DNA from: Chloromonas sp. AAM2
Taxonomy: Eukaryota; Chlorophyta; Chlorophyceae; Chlamydomonadales; Chlamydomonadaceae
DNA: 64,000 nt
Direction of reading: 5' to 3'
Assembly (NCBI GenBank): GCA_004335635.1
Contig: QAXH01006562.1
Location: forward strand, 124,346 to 188,345
How positions within the stretch are numbered: the stretch's first letter is position 1; every line of letters begins with the position of its first letter. Under the pieces are notes generated by a model. That model saw only the letters and a list, made by a program, of their open reading frames with translations, was not told where the DNA came from and searched no databases. A program made the translations under genes and the position numbers. Shown one piece after another: positions 45,627-57,941 of the stretch.

Positions 45627-47440
45627 ATGGTGCTTGGTGGGAAGCTAGTTCTCAAGGGTGAGTGTGCCTAGTGCATGTATACCGTTCGTCCTCTGCATCG
45701 GCTACTGCATCATCGCCCATGCGAGCAGTGGCATGCGCAAGCATGCACATCTGGGAGCACCTTGCATCCGTGGAGCAGCAGTCATGCCTGGCATGCACGC
45801 ATTCCGGCATACTGAGCGATGAGACGTGCAGAGCAGCAACTATCGTGTTCATGTGCAGGAGGGGAGACCCTGTCTTCGGGCGTCAAGAAAACGAAGAAGA
45901 AGGTCAAAAAGGAGAGCCAGCCGGCTGATGCCGTGCAGCAAGAGCTGGCAGAGGAGGTGGCTGGGCAGCAGCCAGGTACACCAGCCACAATTCTCACCAT
46001 GCATCAAGCACAATTCTCACCATGCATCAGCCACAATGCTCACCATGCATCAAGCGCAATTCTCACCATGCTCACCGAATGGTGACAAGTTCTCAACTTC
46101 GCGCAGGCACAAGTAAACCAAAGCCTGCAGAGCCCTCTGCTGTAAGCATTTTGAGTGGGAAGAAGTATGAAGAGGTGAGAGTGGAGGCTTGTTGGCTCAT
46201 CAGCATCCGCTCACGGCTCATGGTTGAGCAGCTTACTTAGGAGGACGACAAAGGGGCAGAGAGGAGGCACAGCTGTGGACATAGAACGGCCGAGCCTGTG
46301 AGGCTAGGCCTATTTGCCTGAGGCTAGTGTTTGGACTTCGGTATAAATAACACTTCAGCCTGTGTGATGGGGCCCAAGCCCACCAGGACTGTGTATCAGA
46401 GCTAATTCCAAGCAGGCAGTGAAGCGTGTCCAGCAACTGTTAGGCCAAAAAAAAAAGGTGTATGATTGGGCTGGGTCAGTGTCATCTGTCTACCATGGTG
46501 TGTCGCTGATGTGTGTGTGTTGGTAGACGTTGTGGTGGATTGTCATGTTACTAGGACACCTGCTTGTGATGCCAGACACTTGGACAGACAATGAGAAACA
46601 AACACACAGGTGAGACTTGTTACACCAACGGCCAGAGCCAGACAACTGCACACATGACAACTCCACATATGACAACTGCACGCCTGACAGAGATGGAACT
46701 GGGGTGTGTCACTGTGGCTGACTGGCCTTGCCTGAATCACTGTCATGCAACACTGGTGTGTGTTCAGAGAGCACTGCCAATACTGGACAGCAAACAGTTG
46801 GCACACAACACAGCAAATGCACCGTCTACCACAACACGTGATGTTCACCCCGCTGTTCACCCCATGTGCGGTTCACACACACGCACATATATATGTTTTA
46901 CTGACACACAATGGTTGCTGGCGGTAACACAGACCAATTCACACAAACTGTCCCAGAACTGGCAAACTTCCTTTTTTCCGCTGCTGGTTTCTTGCACAAC
47001 GTATCATTCAAATGTGTCCTGCTGCCGCCTGCTTTGTGTCATCGCAGGAATTTGAGTTTGAGACACAACGTGCAGCAGTTGGGAGGCAACGTAGCACACC
47101 ATGGGGGTCAACCGTGCGCCAAGCACCTGAGATATTGCATGGCTACAACAAGAAAGTAACTGGCGCCACAGCAGAAGAACGGCTCGACATACGCGCGTCC
47201 ACAAAAGCTGATAAATTTTGCGTGAGTGGCACTGTTCACAGCCTGGTTCCAGGGCTGATCATTTTAAGCACCCATCCACCAGCGCACGCGTCCTCAGTCT
47301 ATTTAGCATCATAAGCATTGTCATGCAACTCTATCCCAAAGCCCACATTCGTCAAGCACATTGTCAGTGTACCATGTATTTGTACCCATGCTCAGCCGGT
47401 TGCTGACTGCCACTGCTGATATTGTCCCCGCAGAAATGAG
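45627..47440 (+). CDS. FAM32A-like small basic protein
   Basis: Five exons: 45627-45657, 45859-45975, 46107-46174, 47048-47221 and a 6-nt terminal exon 47435-47440 (AAA TGA). They total 396 nt (131 residues), phases agreeing. The N-terminus GGKLVLKGGETLSSGVKKTK is like FAM32A/DUF1754, a nuclear, spliceosome-associated protein whose N-terminus reads G-x-L-x-L-K-G then lysine runs. The C-terminal half differs from animal FAM32A: KKYEEEFEFETQRA, then RSTPWGSTVRQAPEILHGYN and TAEERLDIRASTKADKFCK. That block looks like a conserved domain in its own right, so the protein may belong to another family that shares only the N-terminus. The gene body is well supported; the name is tentative. It is divergent from the thioredoxin gene. 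Confidence 0.65.
46869..46982. mobile_element. Right half of an inverted-repeat element
   Basis: From cacacgcacatatatatg to ctgtcccagaactggcaaac the sequence closely parallels 61596-61690 (shared ttactgacacacaatggttc and ggtggtaacacagacc blocks). The left terminus was not found nearby. It lies within the third intron (46175-47047) of the FAM32A-like gene. Confidence 0.55.
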
Positions 47441-48732
47441 TACACGAGTGACCAGCCTACACCATCAACGCTCACAACTGGATCACTGGACGGTTAACTC
47501 GACATTTCTTGGAGGTGTTGCACAGGAGGCACCTCACGGGCCACATCTGTTAGGCCCTTGAGATACTGTAGTATGGTCGGTTCCAAAAGTACAAAGCCTG
47601 GCACAGCCAGAGACTAGTGAGCTGGTGCTTGCACCTTTCGGCAACCTACCTCTCAATACCCATAGGAAGCCTTTTGGGAGCAGGCCTCCGCAGGCAGGCC
47701 CAACCTGCAAGGCTGAATCCGACTAGGTTAAATGCTAACACCAAAGGTCAAACTCGCTCTCTTCACTTGCGTTGTGAACAGCAAGGCAAGGAAAAGGGAA
47801 GGATGTCGAGTACACACGTCATTCCAATCCCTTGCACGTGCCTCCTCACACGTCACTCCAGTCCCCCTCAAAAAAGATGTTTGCCAGGTCTGGGACAAAA
47901 TCCAGACACGCCACTGGAGCCAGTGTGGCAACAGGGGAAAGGGGACAAACTCAGGGGGATTGGATTGTGCACGTGGACTGTCAGCTGTGATCTCTGTTGG
48001 GATTCCTTTTTGACAAGACATTCGTTGCGAACGCTCAGTAGGCAAGTGCAGGTTGCCGCTGTCACCAGCCTTGAGTGCCACGCTTAGCTTTCAGCGTTTC
48101 TTGCACGGCACAGCCTTCAAGGTATCAGGAGGCCTTGTTTTTGAGATACCAGTGACAGGGTTCACTGGTGGCTCGGCTGGCCTGCCATGCCCGTTGTTTT
48201 TGAGTTACGTTGCTAGGTCTGCGCTTTGGTGCTGGTTTGCTGGCACTCTTTTCTTTTTGGTGAGAAGATGCATTTGCTGTCTGGCTGGAATGACACGAGT
48301 TAATCCTTGCACAGTCATTGAACCAAGAGCGACATCTTAAGGCAGGGTAAAATTGTGGCGAGCTTGCATATATTGTGAGGCATCAACAGCTTACTAGCAG
48401 CCCACTCTTATCAACGCCTCAATGTCTTTGCTAAAGATTGTAAGTCCAGGCAGAATCATCAGGCACGTCTGCCAAAACTGCAGCGAGAGTTTTCCGGCTG
48501 TAAGGCACGTGTTTTGATCAAGGGTGTTGAGCAGAACGCTGGGCCTGGTGGAATCCCTTAAGTTTGACGTACTGGTGAGGACAGCAGAGGTGAGAGGGCA
48601 GTGTGCTTCAAAACACAGTCTTAGAGCCTCCATGCCCGTGGTTATCGCATACGCAATGTCTGTATGTACGGCCATGTCTATATACATGTACATGCCTGAG
48701 CCCAGTCTGTCTGCTGTTATGTGCTCTGCTCT
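47441..48732. other. Intergenic region with an inverted-repeat element terminus
   Basis: No supported exon. At 47868-47905 aaaaaagatgtttgccaggt then ctgggacaaaat matches the left terminus of the dispersed element; no matching right end was seen. The flanking genes (FAM32A-like, plus; J-domain, minus) converge here. Confidence 0.4.
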
Positions 48733-51700
48733 TCATGACGCCCCTCTGCTGGCTTCCTTAGCTCTGTCTGCCGCTGTGACGGCTTCATTGATGAACTTGG
48801 TCACCTCGGTGGCCACCTCTGTCAGCACTGGGTTCTTGTCTGCACACAAGAGGTGGCAGATCACAGACGGTTGACATGGGTTTCTTGTGCCTGGCCGTGA
48901 TGGTCTTCCATAAACAGGACATCTCTGGCCGAAAGAAAAGGCATCTAAAGCGAGCATCTATTCAGGTGTTTGAGTGCAGGCGACTTCCTGCAATGATCAG
49001 GAGGGTTGGTCTTAAGGCTGGCACGCTGATGTAGGTGGAGTAGGCACTTATTCTCATAACACTGGCTTCAGTGCAGGACGGTTTCAGTGCAAAACTGGTT
49101 TCAGTGCAGGACGCAAGAAATGTCCCAGAACTGGCAAACTTCTTCTTTTTTCCTGGCTGACTAGCTGTTACAAACACTGAGAAAGCTGCAGGGTGGGCTG
49201 GCTATTGGCACCACAGAGCATTCAAATTTATGTACGGTATGGTAAGCAAAGCAGTAAGGTGAACAAAGACAGCAATCAGGTGTTCTATGGCCCAGGCGCA
49301 GACCGATGGCGGCACTGCACAACCTTGAATAGGCATTCTGCACACACCAGGTCAAAGTAGCACTGAGCAATGATCCTGTATGCATCAGGTCAACATGTCT
49401 CTCAGCACGCACCTGGGTGCCACCTCAGTTGCAGCTGCTTGAGCCTCTTCCGCCTCTCCTCGTCCTCGCACTTGTACGCCTCCTCCACGGCCGTGCGGAT
49501 GGCGGCCTTGATGCTGCCCATGTTGAAGACGCCTGCAGGCAGCCGACACAGACTCTGGGTGCGCAACACGACTCACAAGGGGTGAGGTGAAGAACCAGTT
49601 GGACAGAGCCAAGGCTTGGAACATAGCAGGTGTTTTGTGTGCCGGAGCGTCACGTGCTCGTTCATGGGACAGGGCTCAAACTTTGCCATAGTACCAGGGT
49701 GCCTCGTCGTGGCGCTGGGGTTCCCTACTCTTGGATTCAAACCTATGGAGCTGCCTGACCCCTAGGGGTACAGCTCCAGACAGGTGTGGGCATGCATCGG
49801 ACGTGCCCACCTGCCGCCCCGCCTGGATCTGAACGTTGCTGTCTGTTCGAGGCAGCTGCATTCCTCGAGTTTTCAACCTCCAGCTCCAACACCTTGCGTC
49901 GCAGGTACCTGGGAAAAAGCACCACACATGGACCAGCCATTGGCAGGCCGGTGCGCATTGCTGCTGTGTGCATGACTCCTCCCAAAGCACGAGGAAGGGT
50001 TAGGCTGACGCCAAACCAAGTGCTGTTGGTTGATGCACAGCCACACAGTCACAGTGCCTGGTGGTGCGCGGCAAGCATCCAATGTACAATAGATGATGGA
50101 TGGGGCGTGCCAAGCACCTTGAATGTGATGACTGTACAATGTATTTGTATGCGGTGATGACCATGTTGTGCACGCTGGTCCACACACCTGACATATATGG
50201 CCGAGTCTGCCAGAGTAGCTTGCATGGCCTCCATGTCCCCGTATGCAGATGCCAGCTCACTCATGGCATCCTCCCTGGGCATGCATGCATGGGCAAGAGC
50301 AGACAGCATGGCGACTTCACATTGTCTAGTTTATCTTTTCACCTTCGTTGGGCAAGGTGTGCAGCGTGCAGTGTGGTAGGGAGCAGGGAACAGTGTGGCC
50401 AACGCCAGTGAGATTCCGCTCGGCACTTTTGCAGCATTCAAGACTGGCCTTGTAATGGCAACCCTAGCCACCCTCAGCCACATCCCAGCTACCCTCAACA
50501 TTTGACAGGATCCTTGGTTCCGAGTCCACAGTCAGTGGGTCCTCACAGGCCGACAACTTGATGGTGAACTTGGTGGTGTGGTGCAATTTGTGGTTTAGCG
50601 CAATGCACAGCACTGTGCACCAGCCCTCTGGCAATGTTAATCAGGCATTAGTGCATACTGGGGTAGACTCCAAAGCATTGAACGTCTGACCGCGTACAGT
50701 ACAATGGCATGCAATACAAGCCTAGGACAGCCCCTTGGAACCTGTTCAGGGCCCACTATCAGTGCGTCTGCATAGGTCCCAATGCGGCGGCCAAGGCGCT
50801 GTTCACTTCACCTCTGTGCCTCTGCGTCCTCCCTGAGCAGCCTCAGCCGCTCGCCCCGCAGCTGCTCCTCGGCCAGCAGCTGCTGCAGCCGCTGCTCAGT
50901 CAGGCTGGACTGGAGCCGCTCCGCCTCCACAGTTGCCTCCAACCGACACACCTGCACAAGTGCGAGTGGCAGCTGAAGCCTATGGGTATGCTGGAGCTCC
51001 AAAAGCACTGGAATAAAACAAGCTGGTCTCGTAGGCATGCTATAGCCCTACAAGCACTCCAACACCATGTCAAACACAACAATTCCCATGGATATGCTGA
51101 AGCTCCAATGGTGCTTAGAATTAAACGAGCCACTGCCGTCCTCATCATGCAAAAGAAGCCAGGGTGTGCACCTCACTATCGAGCCCTTGATCTTCAGTCC
51201 TGCGTGCCTCGTAAGCAGCCCCTGCCACGCGCAGTTATTGCAAGGAAAAGCCATCATGATGACAGGCTATCCATGAGTGCATGCGCTGTGAGCATGATAC
51301 TTGCAGGTGGATATTTCGTGCAAACTGCCTGGTGATCCGACCTAAGCTGCTGAGCTGTTATGCCATGGAATTGACAATTGTTCGCATTGCATGTCATGCT
51401 CTGTTGTAGAACCCTGCTGGCATGGCCTGCAATAACTGAGTGATGCGTGCATGCATGCTGCCTCGGCTGCCGGCCAAGCTCCTGGTTCCAGATACTTCAA
51501 CAACAGGTCTGTATGCTTACAAGAGGACCCTGGCTCATCAAGAGGTCCTGGTAGGAGTGTAGAATTGCCTATCACCTGACTGCTGGCCGTAAACGATGTG
51601 AGGCACCGAGACTGGATTGTAATGTTTGTAAGCGTCTGATGTGGCATGCGCTCTGCGAGGTGGCCACCTCGTCGCGATGCAGAGTTCCTTTCCCATTCCC

Positions 51701-52262
51701 ATTTGCGTGGGATGTGCTGATGAGACAGCAGCTCTCACCATGAAACGACTCTATTATAACAACGTTGATAACAACCTTGACACGCGCATGAGAAATGTGT
51801 CATCTTGGACCTGTGTGGCTACTGGCCCCACTCAAACATACCTCATGCCTCCGCAGCAACTCAAGCTGCTTGAGGTGCTCAAACTCAGCCTTGAGCTGTT
51901 GTACAACCTGCTCGGTTCTCACGAGTCTGCGGCAGGCGACACGCGCCTGGGTTAGGTCATGAGGCTCGCTGTGCGTGGCATGCAATTCAAAAGTTTGAAT
52001 ACCTGTCATTCGCGAACGCAGTGTCATCCTCCTTCTGCTTGTACTTGTTCTCCAGTGAACCCAGAGCACGTGCCAAACATGTGATCTGTGTCCAGCAAGA
52101 TCAGTAAAATCATAGAAAAGGTGGAAGTTTTGGCAGGGCCCATCACGTCCACGCCCTGGCATGCCATGGTGAACATCATGCGCTTACACAAGCCCAGCTC
52201 ACCTGCTGGTCACACACATCACTAATCATGCACAGTTCGGGTCCAATCCCCTTCATTTTCAT
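48733..52262 (-). CDS. Coiled-coil protein with a C-terminal J-domain-like segment
   Basis: Eight exons: 52203-52262 (ATG), 52003-52085, 51842-51926, 50812-50951, 50188-50274, 49811-49908, 49413-49532 and 48733-48839 (TGA). They total 780 nt (259 residues), every phase agreeing. The N-terminal half is helical and rich in Glu/Gln/Leu/Arg, a long coiled coil (for example QVVQQLKAEFEHLKQLELLR and EQRLQQLLAEEQLRGERLRL). The C-terminus reads ERRKRLKQLQLRWHPDKNPV, then VTKFINEAVTAADRA: an Arg-rich helix, the HPD tripeptide that stimulates Hsp70 ATPase, and the following helix, a compact divergent J domain. The intron between the last two exons falls inside the Asp codon of HPD. It would act as an Hsp70 co-chaperone attached to a coiled-coil partner; the client is unknown. 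The start could lie further upstream. Confidence 0.8.
49085..49160. mobile_element. Terminus of the dispersed inverted-repeat element
   Basis: ggtttcagtgcaggacgcaa leads into atgtcccagaactggcaaac and ttcttctttttt, the same order as the right end of the copy at 59862-60127 (ccagtgcaggacacaac then attgtcccagaactggc). It is in an intron of the J-domain gene. No left end was found. Confidence 0.5.
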
Positions 52263-52851
52263 TTTGCTGGAGTCCTCTTTGTTACAGTTTTTGCCTTGTA
52301 GTTGGCAATCCACAAGCCACCATGCTCTCGTGCATGTATTATGTTGTCCAGCTCTCCATTTTGAGCCTGCTGAAAGCCCGGCGAAAAGGCGCGACCGGAA
52401 ACCGCCGTTTTCGGTTTCTCTACCTCGAGTCTTGCCTGCCATAGGGCGTGGCAAAGGCGCTTATTGTTCGATCCAGCAAGACAGCACGTTTGTATTAGCC
52501 TATCCGAAATCATTTTTGGCATTTTACCTCTCTTGGGCTCTAAACAAGGGGTCGAGAAGAGGCGAGCACTTGGCGCAGGGCACATCAGCAGGCGGGGTGC
52601 GAAAGCACAGGTATGTCAACCTCATGCGTATGGAATGGTACGAGTCAGGTGCTGTGGAGCATCCGATAATCTCGACCTTCCATCGTTCAAAGGGTTTCAC
52701 CGCGTTGCCTGCTGTGCTGATGCTGTGATGAATACAGGGCCATAGGACCTGTTATCTTTGGCGTACGGCCCATCTGTAGCGGCCCGGATCTGGGCCGAGT
52801 TTGTGCGTCACCGCCTCGCGCTTGGCGCAGAACGTGACTCAGCAGCAGAGC
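52263..52851. promoter_or_regulatory. Divergent upstream region (J-domain gene / RING-R3H gene)
   Basis: About 590 bases between divergent start codons. No strong coding signal apart from open frames continuous with the flanking first exons. It probably carries both promoters and 5' untranslated regions. Confidence 0.35.
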
Positions 52852-55800
52852 ATGAGCGACGTTCTCTCTGCAGCTGGAGCTTCATCTGCAAGCGGACCTC
52901 AGGAAGGAGGCCAGCCACAGCAACCCCGCAGCAGGAGGTCCCATGCTCACACCAACAATTCTGATGCAGCTGGCCCACACCAGCTTGGTACAGATTCCCA
53001 GCCTCCAGGCCGTCAGAAACGCAGGCCCCAAGCGCAGCGCATAGCGCATGTAGAGCTCCAACAGCAACAGCAGCAGCAGCAGGGAGGTGCCAGTCCGCCT
53101 GTCACACATGATGCAGGCGCTTTCCATGTGGAACCCTCAAATCATGCAGCAGCCACACGCAACACACAGTCTCGAAAGCCCAGGCGTGCCACCAACGCTC
53201 AAACCCAGGCTGCCAGGGATGACAGTGAGGGGCCACAACACGCACAATCGCAATACGTAGGAGTCTATCAGCAGCCCTTTGCTGCCGACTTGCCACCCTA
53301 CAATCTCTACTATCAGCACTCTGGTGGTTACAGCCAGCAACATCAGTCAGATTACTCTTACGGACACTCAGCCTACTATCCACAGGACTACTACCACAGT
53401 CAGCACTCTGCTAATTACCAGCCCGATCAGTCACACTATCAGGGTTATCAGTCATCCAATCATCACAACGGTCATCAAGCCCGCACTCAGAGGCCTCAGC
53501 GTAGCAGTGGTGCAAACCAGAACAATCAGGCCCCACAACAAAACAGCGATGGCTTGAATGGTCAATCTAATGGCAGTAGCGCTGTGCCCTCTCGAGCACC
53601 ACGCCATGGTGGTGATGTCAGTGCTGCGACCGCCGCATCACGGGCTCTGGCACCTGGCAGGCCTCAGGGTGTCGGTCGCGCTCCACGCCACCAAAACATG
53701 ACCGGAGGTTCAGCAAATGGTGACCACGACGAGCAGGCTTCTGCTCAGTCAGGTGGTGTGTCTGGGCAGCAGCAGCAGGGCAGACATGCAAGAGCGCCAG
53801 GCAGCAGCCAGCAAGGTGGGCCGCGTCAGCGTCAGCCCCCTCATGCCGCCCCCGCCACCAGTCGAACCGGTCAGACAGCTGCAGGTGACCACCCTGCTGC
53901 AAATCATGCTGCTGCCGCTGTGGCCATGGCTCTCAGCAATGGCTCCCAGCAGCCCCCTGGCCGCAGGCAGCGTAAGCCGCTGCAGCAGACACAGGGCGAT
54001 AGCAGTGTTCGGGAGGTTGCGGGCCGGCCCCCGCCAAATAATGGTGTAGCCACGGGGCCCAGCAGCCGCGCCCGTAGTAGCAGGGCTCCGCCTGGCAAGG
54101 CCACAGGTGCTGGGCCAGCCGTGGACGATGCGGCTACAGCGCTAGGCGCCTTGGACCTTAACGAGCCCACAACCACATGCTGTGTGTGCTTCCAAGAGGT
54201 GCAGGCGGTGGCTGTGGGGGGTTGCAACCACTGGGAGGTGTGTGCGCAGTGTTCCTTGCGAATGCGGCTGCTGTTTGCGGACACCCGCTGCCCGCTGTGC
54301 AAGGCTTTGAACGATGAGGTGGTCATCACGAGGCCCCCGGCAGCTGGTGCAGCACCGCCTGACTTTGCACAGCTCATGGCGCATGTAGATCAGCTCTGGA
54401 AGCATCCCAAGTGGCCCAAGGGGGTGTACGTACAGTCTGTCACTCCAGGTATGTGCGCCACCAAACAGCAATGAGCGTGTTACAATTAATTGTTGGTGCT
54501 GCAGCCGGGGTCAGGTTGGGCCCAGCGCAGCTGGCAAAGATTCCCAAGTCATCAGGTGGGAGCACTATGCCATCAGCCAGTGGCCAGTCAGTATTCTATC
54601 ACGCTCACAATCAGAATCGAGATGAGTTTACAAGTTGGGCGTTGCACTGGTCAGGGCAGGCTGTCAGTGAAGGATCATGATTTCTGTGCGAGCAGAGTGC
54701 TGCTCTTATCTGGCTTCTGGAATTCTGTGGTCTGGACCCATCTGGTGATCTCACTTCACATCAGAGGCAGAGTGTAGGAACGAGTTCCTTGGGTGGGGAC
54801 CATGAGTCTTGTGGCCGAGGTGTGAGTGCGCACGCACTGCACACACGATACACAGGTCAAGTTAGATGCACACACACACAGACACACACACACAGACACA
54901 CACACACACACACACTCACTGCACACACGCCGCACACACGGTACACATTGCAGGTGCTGAGCGTCAGCAACGCCCGCTGAACGTGACGCTCCAGCGCATG
55001 ACAGCCATCGCATGCCCAAAGTGTGACCCCGGCGGCCTGAGGCCCTTCATGACCGGCAAGAAGCTCCAGGAGCACGTGCGCTCGCAGCATGGGCAGTCCA
55101 TGTGCAGCCTGTGTGTGGAGCATGGGCACCTGTTCCCGCTGGAATGCAAGCTGTACACGCCGCAGGTCAGTCTGGTGTCAGAGCGCAACTTGGCGTGTGG
55201 ATTCTGATGGGTCGAAGACAAGTACATGTACATGTGCACCAGCCCAGCAGTTCTGCAATAGACTAATGACTGGATCTTCTGTATGTCAGACGTGCAGACT
55301 GGCCTTCATTGCTAGCTCTTGCAAGCCTTACAACGGCGTTGATGTTTGTTTGTCTCGCACGGCGCAGGAGTTGAGTGCGCATGAGCGCCAGTCACACCCA
55401 CGCTGCCAGTTCTGCCGCATCAACTTCTATGGGAATGACGAGTTGTTTTACCATGTAAGTGGGTATGGAATGGATTGTACTGCCAGAACATGCAGGGCGC
55501 AACCGGCTAACAGTGCAGGCAGTTTGAGTCTATTCCCGCGTCTTCTCCGACACAGCCTCCTGCCTTCAAGCCAGTGTTGTGGTGATACATCTGTAGCGCT
55601 TCATGGCCCATGACGCTATGCAGAGGGCACAAACATCAGTGCTTTCTGCTCATGCTGTTCCATTCCCGCCACTCGTCCACACCTTGTGTTTGACGCTGTA
55701 CCGTCCGTGCGTGCGTGCTGTTCAGATGCAACATGACCACCAGAACTGTCACGTGTGCCGACGTGTGGAGGGGGAGCACGTCTACTTCAGAGATCTGCCC

Positions 55801-57898
55801 AAGCTCATGGTGAATATGGCAATGGCGGTGATGCGGGGTTGGCTACGGAGTGTCGGATTTGGGCTTGACAGCAAGCCATTTGGCAGCGGAATAGCAATGA
55901 CTGGGTGCTACACAGGCAAATCGTTGTGATTTCAAGCTATTGGAGGTCTTCAGTGGTCAATGGTCATTGGCCAGGCTTTGAAGCTGTGCTTGATGCGGCT
56001 GCACAGCACTAGTCTTGACAGGTACAGAGGCGCAGTCACACATGTGTGCTCAGCGTGTCCTTGGCCCCACTGTACAATCTGATTGCACACTTGGTGATAG
56101 TGTTAGTCATACCTTGGCCTTTGCGTGCTGTGTGTTGTAGGAGCACCTGCGTGGTTGCCACTACCTGTGTGAGGAGCCCGAGTGTGCGGACTGCCAGACA
56201 GCCTTTGCCTCCCAGGAGGAGCTGGTGGTGCATATGCACACGCAGCACAGCGGGGCGATATGCACACGCAGCACAGCGGGGCGCGCAACGGGCAGTCGCT
56301 GCTGCGAAACCTGGCCATAGGCGCCAGGGGCGCGGGTGGCTCACAGCCAAGCGGGGGGCCGGTGGGTGTGCGCATTGGCGTGGCGCAGGGGAGTGGGCGG
56401 CCGCAGCGGGGCAGGGGTCATGGGAGGGAGGACGGTCAGGCGGCGGAAGGCGTCATGCCGCGGGGGGCGAGGGGCGGGCGGGGGCCTCGTCCGGGATTGG
56501 ATGCGCCAATGCGCCAGCTGGGAGACGTGTCAGAGAGCGCAGGCGGGCTGGCGGTGATTGACGATGACCTTGGGATGAACGCAGCAGCGATTGAAGCTCG
56601 GGGGCCGGCAGCTGCTGCCAGGCAGATCTCGGGCGTGTGGGGAGGGCACGCAGCCCGTTTGCATGGTAAGCATGTTGGCTGCACGGATTACTTCATTGCT
56701 ATTAGCCTATCCAAGTGATCAACTCCTTGTTCTGTAGCCGCTTATCTAGATGATTACAGCACGGCATCTCATCGATGTTTTGAGGATCATTTCATGCTAT
56801 ACAGCCTAGCCATTCCACCTGCTTGGCAGCTGTCTCTCTTCTACGATCTCAGCACAGCATCTCATCGATCTGACGGGTGTTCATCCTATGTGCATTTCTG
56901 CAGGCACACCCGCTGCAGAAGAGTTCCCCACGCTTCAGGCAGCTGCCCTGGCAGGCCCCAACATACCTGCTACCTCCGCTACCACGGGCGCACTCCCCGT
57001 GCTGCGTAAGGTCACAGTGCGGTGTCCGTGTGGCCGCCGGGCCTTCCACCTGGCCCTGCGGGAGGGGCAGCCCACACCCGCCATGCAGTGCGACTCAGAA
57101 TGCGCAGCGGTGCAGCGGCGGGCGGCACTGGCAGATGCGTTTGGTGTAACGGATCCGGAGCACCATCTGTCACACTTTGAGCGCCACAGGGACGTTTCAT
57201 ATTCACCAGCACTTTTACAGGTGAGCGTGCAAATGTGACTGGTTTTACGGTTACTCCACACCACAACCACGCATGCATAGATCCACACATGACCTAATGT
57301 TATGACACAAACCTGTGCGTTTGCAACTGACGGTGTTGGGCAGCTTTGGAATCAAAAGCAGGACGCCAGTTCAGCTGCCGCCTGTAAGGGTCATTAGAAG
57401 GTGCTGCGTGTGTGGGTGGCATGGGCTACGGTCCGGTGCCAGCTACATACTGACCATCAGGTGTGTGTATGTGTGTGGAACACCTCGTTTACATGCGACT
57501 GTGGTCTCCTGTGTGCAGTGTGCCATGAGTGAGGGCGCGTGGATAGGCGCAGTGGAGCGCGAGCTGGCGGCCTTTACCGCGGACCCGCACACGCGCAGGC
57601 TGCTGCTGGCGCCCATGAGCGCGAGGCAGAGAGGACTGGTGCACGAACTGGCAGAGGCATATGGCATGGCAACGAGCTCCACTGGGTAAGCAACAACCAG
57701 AGAGGCAGGGTGTGTGTAGTTGCGGGGTGTCATCGTGTGTGCTTTTGCAGCACTTTGATTGATCATCAGGCCGTCGCTGAACATGGGCATACGCAGCGTT
57801 TTAGCTAAGCAGTCGCATTATGTTGTTCCTTTCCAGTCACAATGGCATGTGGTTGGTCCTTTGCTTGCCCATTTCGCTCGTTGTATCCAGCCCAGCCC

Positions 57899-57941
<43 letters not shown>

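Noticed and set aside
53102..54471. Antisense open frames over exon 1 of the RING-R3H gene
   Set aside because: Shadows of a Gln/Gly/Ser-rich exon; the sense frame has a RING finger.
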